64,000 nt of DNA from Arenicola marina (lineage: Eukaryota > Annelida > Polychaeta > Arenicolidae): NCBI GenBank assembly GCA_964019135.1, contig OZ025248.1:34465670-34529669 (forward strand). Reading direction: 5' to 3'. Every line of letters starts with the position of its first letter. Position 1 is the first letter of the stretch. This document shows, in pieces, positions 58,877 to 64,000 of the stretch. The translations under genes and the position numbers were made by a program. The notes under the pieces were generated by a model that was not told the DNA's origin, did not search any database, and worked only from the letters and a program-made list of their open reading frames with translations.

Positions 58877-59570
58877 CCTCCCCCCCCCAACCCCCAAACC
58901 CAGCCAGGTACACCCTCAACAGGTCACCCCTTCCCCTCCCTCTACCTCCCCCTCCTCTCCCCTCCCAACCGCCTCCCACACCATTCGCTCCGTCAGTCAG
59001 TCTCGGTCCCGACCCTCCTTCACATAGGGATGTCTGTATCATGAGGGAGTTCATTGTCAGCGCATCTACCGTAACCTCACCTCCCCCCCCCCCCCCCAAA
59101 AAAAAACCCTCACCTCCACCCCCACCCTCCCCGGCGCCCTCCACCACTACCCCTGTCCTCAAACATTGTCCTCCCCCGCCTGTCATCGTGTCCTGTCATC
59201 GTACCCCCCCCCCTCCCCCCCCTCCCCCCCCCACCCGTCTCCACACACATAAGGCACACATAACTCTTGCAATTTACCGACATAGCTAAAGTCAATTCAA
59301 TTGAGCAAAACGGCCTTCGCCACACTAGTTACTCCATGGCTGCTGGGGGGTTTCTAACCATATATATCCCGCCCCAAAGCGCCAACCCGGTCTTGGCACC
59401 TGTCCTGCCCCACCCTGTGCGCTCACACCATCCCCACCACAGAGCCCAACCCATCCCCATCTGTATCCCCCAAGTCATCCCCACCCGTTGCTCCTACCCA
59501 TCCCCAGTGGGTGGGGGATATGGGTGGGGATTCCACCCATATCCCCCACCCCATGTGCACCCATAGCTCT
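58877..59570 (+). repeat. C-rich low-complexity sequence
   Basis: Poly-C runs (59084-59097, 59205-59231) and CCT/CCA-rich sequence. Gly- or Pro-rich open frames on either strand are compositional. Confidence 0.85.
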
Positions 59571-60420
59571 CACTCGATCCCCACCCTTAGGTCCCACCCC
59601 ATCTTCACCCTGAGGTCCCACCCATATCCCCAAACTCACCCTCACCCATATCCCCAAACTCACCCTCACCCTGATCCCCACCCCATTCTGACCCTGATCC
59701 CCACCCCATTCTGTCCCTGATCCCCACCCCATTCTGACCCTGATCCTCGCCCTATTTTGACCCTGATTCCCACCCCATTCTGACCCTGATCCCCTCCCCA
59801 TTCTGACCTTGATCCCCACCCCATTCTGACCCTGATCCACGCCCTATTTTGACCCTGATTCCCACCCCATTCTGACCCTGATCCCCTCCCCATTCTGACC
59901 TTGATCCCTACCCCATTCCTACCCATACCCCATCCCATTCCTACCCATACCCCCACCCCATCCCCACATCTAGATCCCGCCCCTTCCCCACCCTTAGGTC
60001 ACACCCCAAGGTCCCACCTATATCCCCAAACTCATCCGCACCCTGATCCCCACCCCATTCTGACCTTGATCCCCACCCCATTATGACCCTGATCCCCACC
60101 CCATATAACCCTGATCCCCACCCCATTCTGACCCTGATCCCCACCCCATTCCAACCCCTATTCCTACCCATACCCCACCCCAATCACACCCATACCCCCA
60201 CCCCATCCACACTTCTAGATTCCACCCCTTCCCCACCCTTAGGTCCCACCCTAGCCCCACCTATAGCCCCCACCCCATCTCCACCCTTACCCCCCACCCT
60301 ATTCTCACGCATAACCCCCCCCTCATCTGCACCCATACATCACACTCATCCCAACCCTTAGGTCGCATCCCATCCCCACCCATAGCCCACACCCCATCCC
60401 TAACATCTGCCCCGACCCAT
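59571..60420 (+). repeat. ~23-bp C-rich minisatellite, degenerate at the edges
   Basis: The core region 59680-60150 is built on ACCCTGATCCCCACCCCATT plus CTG, about 20 units. The flanks carry related but more variable units (ACCCATACCCCACCCCAT, TTAGGTCCCACCC). The longer module ACCCTGATCC(A/T)CGCCCTATTTTG recurs about 90 bases apart, indicating duplication of a multi-unit block. Confidence 0.9.
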
Positions 60421-60750
60421 CCCAACTCTTATTTTCCTTAGGGAGGTGGTCTGTGGATGGAGAGAGTGGGAGTAGAGGGGCGGGGGCGGTGGGCTTGGGC
60501 GTGATGAGGACAGGCGGAACCTCCGGAAGTGTAGACAGGGAGATATATACATGAGGACGAGGGGGGGGGGGTGGTCCCACCCTCGCCTCATCCCCACTCT
60601 TAGGGTGGGACCCCCCTCCCCCCGGTGGGACCCCCCCCCCCCTCGCAATCGGGTCCCCATGCCCCACCCCTGTCGCCCAGCCACATGTAGCTATGGATAT
60701 ACACCCCTCAGGGTAATTCAATATTAACCCGCCCCGCGCCCTGCAGTCCC
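60421..60750. other. Short spacer between arrays
   Basis: G-rich then C-rich mixed sequence (G10 near 60561, C12 near 60627). The arrangement GGTGGGACCCCCCTCCCCCC repeats once. No gene. Confidence 0.6.
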
Positions 60751-60751
60751 C

Positions 60752-61651
60752 AGGGTCTGCCCGTAGACCCACAAGTCGTCAGGGTGTGGGTAAGTGTATC
60801 TGCCCGGAGACCCACAAGTCGTCAGGGTGTGGGTGGGTGTATCTGCCCGGAGACCCACAAGTCGTCAGTGTGTGGGTGGGTGTATCTGCCCGTAGACCCA
60901 CAAGTCGTCAGGGTGTGGGTGGGTGTATCTGCCCGTAGACCCACAAGTCGTCAGGGTGTGGGTAAGTGTATCTGCCCGGAGACCCACAAGTCGTCAGGGT
61001 GTGGGTGGGTGTATCTGCCCGGAGACCCACAAGTCGTCAGTGTGTGGGTGGGTGTATCTGCCCGGAGACCCACAAGTCGTCAGGGTGTGGGTGGGTGTAT
61101 CTGCCCGGAGACCCACAAGTCGTCAGTGTGTGGGTGGGTGTATCTGCCCGGAGACCCACAAGTCGTCAGTGTGTGGGTGGGTGTATCTGCCCGGAGACCC
61201 ACAAGTCGTCAGGGTGTGGGTGGGTGTATCTGCCCGAAGACCCACAAGTCGTCAGGGTGTGGGTGGGTGTATCTGCCCGGAGACCCACAAGTCGTCAATG
61301 TGTGGGTGGGTGTATCTGCCCGTAGACCCACAAGTCGTCAGGGTGTGGGTGGGTGTATCTGCCCGGAGACCCACAAGTCGTCAGTGTGTGGGTGGGTGTA
61401 TCTGCCGGAGACCCACAAGTCGTCAGTGTGTGGGTGGGTGTATCTGCCCGGAGACCCACAAGTCGTCAGGGTGTGGGTGGGTGTATCTGCCCGAAGACCC
61501 ACAAGTCGTCAGGGTGTGGGTGGGTGTATCTGCCCGGAGACCCACAAGTCGTCAATGTGTGGGTGGGTGTATCTGCCCGGAGACCCACAAGTCGTCAGGG
61601 TGTGGGTGGGTGTATCTGCCCGAAGACCCACAAGTCGTCAGGGTGTGGGTG
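60752..61651 (+). repeat. 43-bp minisatellite, ~21 units
   Basis: Unit built on GTATCTGCCCGGAGACCCAC, AAGTCGTCAGGGTGTGGGTG and GGT. Variants are CGTAGAC, CGAAGAC, CAGTGTG, CAATGTG, GGTAAGTG and one unit with a single deleted C near 61405. Because 43 is not a multiple of three and the unit has no stop in any forward frame, a forward open frame of 361 codons runs through it, cycling three frames (43-residue protein period). It is judged an artefact. Confidence 0.97.
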
Positions 61652-62390
61652 TGTGTATCTTCTTTTCACTCAGCCCTCTGAAGTATTTATTGGAGGCCCT
61701 TTCAAGTTTGACTCGTTCAGTGCATGGTGTGGCTAGGTTACCAGCACAGGTTGGCGGGGACGGGGGGGGTGGGCACATGGCCCGGTGGGGGGGGGGGTCG
61801 TGGGCACATAGCCCGAGGGGGGATGGAGAGGCGATAGGGGTGGTGGTGTATTACCTCCGTAATATATAGTGTGTGAGAAGGTGAAAAGGCGAATCTCGAG
61901 GTAGAGGAGGGTGGGGTGGGGCAGGGTAAGAGACACAGGGACGGACGGGGGGAGGGTAGCGGGTCGGGAGGGTGGAAAGCTATGTTGTACTATGATGGGC
62001 GGTGCACATACACCAACATACCTCACTGAGCAATGCAAAAAATACCCTTCTTACTTACCCCTCGAAGGCCTTGACTGAAGTGATATTGTCAGACTGAGAA
62101 GGCCTTACTTCGACTCCAGTCTGGGCTGTGAGTCCCGTCGGATGCGGTACGTGTGGAGATTGGAAACCGAAGCAACCAAATATGGAAAATGGAAGACGTA
62201 ATCCCGACACTTTCAGTGAATACACTACTTAAACCGATCCATGTGGATTGGTATCGAGGGAGTTCTCGTTGTGGTTCAGCAGTAAAACGAGCTGTTAAGG
62301 ATAGCCAGGTCAGGTAAGATATCGGCAGCAGATGTGTCCACAACCTCTGACACGGTCAGCACACAGTCAACCACCGAATCCTGCGAAAGG
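61652..62390. other. Unassigned region
   Basis: G-rich stretch 61755-61975, then ordinary unique sequence 62040-62390. No recognised gene. The boundary at 61651 is sharp. Confidence 0.5.
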
Positions 62391-62391
62391 A

Positions 62392-62890
62392 TGCCTGTCA
62401 GCGACAGATCAGGGAATGTCGACTGTCAGTGATAGATAATGGAATGTCGATCGTCACTGACAGATCAGGGGGTGTCGACTGTTAGTGATAAATAATGGAA
62501 TGTCGAGTGACAGTGACAGATCAAAGAATGACGACTGTCAGTGACAGATCAGGAAATGTCGACTGTCATTGACACATCAGGGCATGTCGACTGTCAGTGA
62601 CAAATCAGGGAATGTCTACTGTCAGTGACAAATCAGGGAATGTCGACTGTCAGTGACAAATCAGGAAATATCGATTGTAAGTGACCGACCAAGAAATGTC
62701 CACTGTAAGTGACAAATCAAGGAATGTTGAGTGTCGGTGATAGACAAGGCAATGTCGATTTTTAGTGACAGGGACTGTCGATGGTCAGTTACATATGACG
62801 AAGTTTAATTGTCGGTGACAGATCAGGGAATGTCGACGTGTAGCGACAGATCAGGATATGTCGATTGTCAGTGAGAGATGTCGGGAATGT
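62392..62890 (+). repeat. ~28-bp minisatellite, ~17 units
   Basis: Unit built on GTCAGTGACAGATCAGGGAA plus TGTCGACT. It is moderately diverged (GATAGATAATGGAATGTCG, GACCGACCAAGAAATGTCC), and unit length varies by one to three bases towards the right end. Confidence 0.92.
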
Positions 62891-62949
62891 CAACTACAAG
62901 ATATCAATGTATTGTCACTCACATCAACTACATAGAAGGTCAGTCAGTG

Positions 62950-63478
62950 TCTACCCAGCCCTATCATCCGGCCTTACCACGAGGCGGGAGTATTGTCTCT
63001 GCTGTCCCAAGATATCCCTTCTAAAACTCTTCCCGCAAGCTCTCTGTCCACCCAGCCCTATAATGCCGTCTTACCACGTGGCGGGACTATTGTCACCGCC
63101 GTTCCAAGATACCCCCTCCGAGGCTCTTCCAGCAAACTCCCTCTCTACCCAGCCCTATCATCCGGTATTATCACGAGGCGGGACTATTGTCACTGCTGTC
63201 CCAAGATATCCCTTCCAAAACTCTCCCTGCAAGCTCCCTGTCCACCCAGCCCTATAATGCCGTCTTACCACGTGGCGGGACTATTGTCACCGCCGTTCCA
63301 AGATACCCCCTCCGAGGCTCTTCCAGCAGGCTCCCTCTCTACCCAGCCCTATCATGCGGCCTTACCAGGAGGCTGGACTATTGTCACTGCCCTTCCAAGA
63401 TACCCCCTGCGAGGCTCTTCCCGCAAGCTCCCTGTCCCTCCGGCCCTATCATGCCGTCTTACCACGAGGCCGGACTGT
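62950..63478 (+). repeat. 97-bp repeat arranged as 194-bp dimers, ~5.5 monomers
   Basis: Two alternating monomer types share CAGCCCTATnATnCnGnCTTACCAC and GGACTATTGTCnCnGC but differ in the second half: CCAAGATATCCCTTC(C/T)AAAAC versus CCAAGATACCCCCTCCGAGG. The pair recurs after 194 bases (start of the same open frame at 62993 and 63187). All three forward frames stay open and give repetitive Pro/Ser/Leu-rich translations, which I regard as artefact. Confidence 0.93.
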
Positions 63479-63508
63479 AGTTACGGCGCTGACCGTTCCT
63501 TGTGACAG

Positions 63509-63545
63509 GTGGCGCCACGCAAACTCACGTACAAGGTGGCGCCAC
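63509..63545 (+). repeat. Doubled palindrome GTGGCGCCAC
   Basis: The 10-bp perfect palindrome GTGGCGCCAC occurs at 63509-63518 and 63536-63545, each preceded by (A/C)A(A/C)AG or similar. Function unknown; it marks the right edge of the 97-bp repeats. Confidence 0.6.
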
Positions 63546-63674
63546 AGCCCCTCGCTCCTTGTCACTCCCCGCCCTCATCCCCCTTCCGCCCCCCTGCTCC
63601 CCCCCCCCCTCCCCCTCCCTCCCACCTGACCCCCACAGGTGCCACCCCCAGGCACGCCTGATGAGCCTAATGCT

Positions 63675-64000
63675 AATTATTGTACCACGGTAGAGTGGTT
63701 GAGCGCTTTATCAAGGTGCAACAGCCATGGAGGGTTTTGGTACAGGGGACGGCAGCGGGGGGGGGGGTGCCCATGGGTCTGCACAACAAGACAGCACTCC
63801 CATCTTCACGTCTCTGGCCATCTGAGAGCACGTGGATCGGTGGTTCGAGCCCCGCTGTGGTCATGTCTGTGTGGTTGCAGGATAAAGATCCCATGCCCTT
63901 CTTCGCAAAGAGTGAGGGGTTACCCAGGGGACATGGCTCCACTCTGCCTTCCTTCTCCCATTGACGTGATACGACTAGAATTGGTCAAAGCGTCCTGAAT
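63675..64000 (+). mobile_element. SINE family A, longest copy, cut by window end
   Basis: Starts with a tRNA-like A-box region (ACGGTAGAGTGGTTGAGCGC). A B box GGTTCGAGCCC lies at 63842-63852, then the family body GTTGCAGGATAAAGATCCCA, CTTCTTCGCAAAGAGTGAGG, CTTCTCCCATTGACGTGATA and AAGCGTCCTGAAT. The A-B distance is about 140 bases, much more than in a tRNA. So the head carries an internal insertion (including a G10 run) or two heads are fused. Confidence 0.7.

Noticed and set aside
58599..59186. Open frames spanning the run of N
   Set aside because: The frame depends on 200 unknown bases; the remaining residues are low-complexity Gly/Pro.
60784..61869. 361-codon open frame as a gene
   Set aside because: It is created by a 43-bp tandem repeat lacking stops in any forward frame; the protein period equals three units and no domain is present.

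Overview
The window looks like nuclear DNA of an animal, most likely a marine invertebrate. The evidence is spliced two-exon genes with GT-AG junctions, Kozak-type start sites, tRNA-derived SINEs, a fossil LINE, a probable solo LTR, TATA/CCAAT promoters, and a very large share of minisatellite/satellite arrays and poly-C runs. A cephalochordate such as amphioxus is a plausible guess, but nothing in the sequence fixes the species. There is no operon, no bacterial-type long ORF and no CRISPR. Most long open frames are read-through of stop-free tandem repeats.

Layout. 1-11340: two copies (7.09 kb apart) of a segment of at least 4.3 kb, with its own internal degenerate repeats and a short conserved exon-like ORF; 2.75 kb of unassigned DNA separates the copies. 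11341-20990: no recognised gene; C/T-rich low-complexity sequence, one SINE and short GTGTCAG repeats. 20995-22462: a 30-34 bp minisatellite. 22470-29640: mostly unassigned DNA with SINE fragments.

30377-39745 is the gene-bearing part. On the minus strand lie two complete two-exon CD225/dispanin (IFITM/PRRT-like) membrane protein genes, at 38168-39745 and 30377-31866. Between them is a third, unpaired dispanin second exon (35786-35958), which may be an alternative 3' exon of the upstream gene or the relic of a third gene. The intron of the 30-32 kb gene carries an opposite-strand promoter and a degraded THAP-type zinc-finger start. An exact 18-bp inverted repeat and an 18-bp tandem repeat sit next to the unpaired exon.

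41630-63480 is dominated by tandem arrays: a 37-bp array (2.65 kb), a SINE split by a 232-bp LTR-like insertion, a 25-bp array of exactly 59 units, a LINE 3' fossil, and a 7.7-kb array of a 43-bp unit with higher-order structure. Then come a 200-N scaffold gap, a C-rich 23-bp array, another 43-bp array, a 28-bp array and a 97/194-bp array. The window ends inside a SINE.

Functionally, only the dispanin genes can be named with confidence. They encode small dual-hydrophobic-segment proteins with N-terminal proline-rich PPxY tails; the family includes the vertebrate IFITM membrane-fusion restriction factors, but a role here is inference. The strongest unusual features are the one-first-exon/two-second-exon dispanin arrangement, the nested THAP promoter/pseudogene, and the satellite whose monomer carries an ACGT-core bZIP motif inside a potential hairpin.
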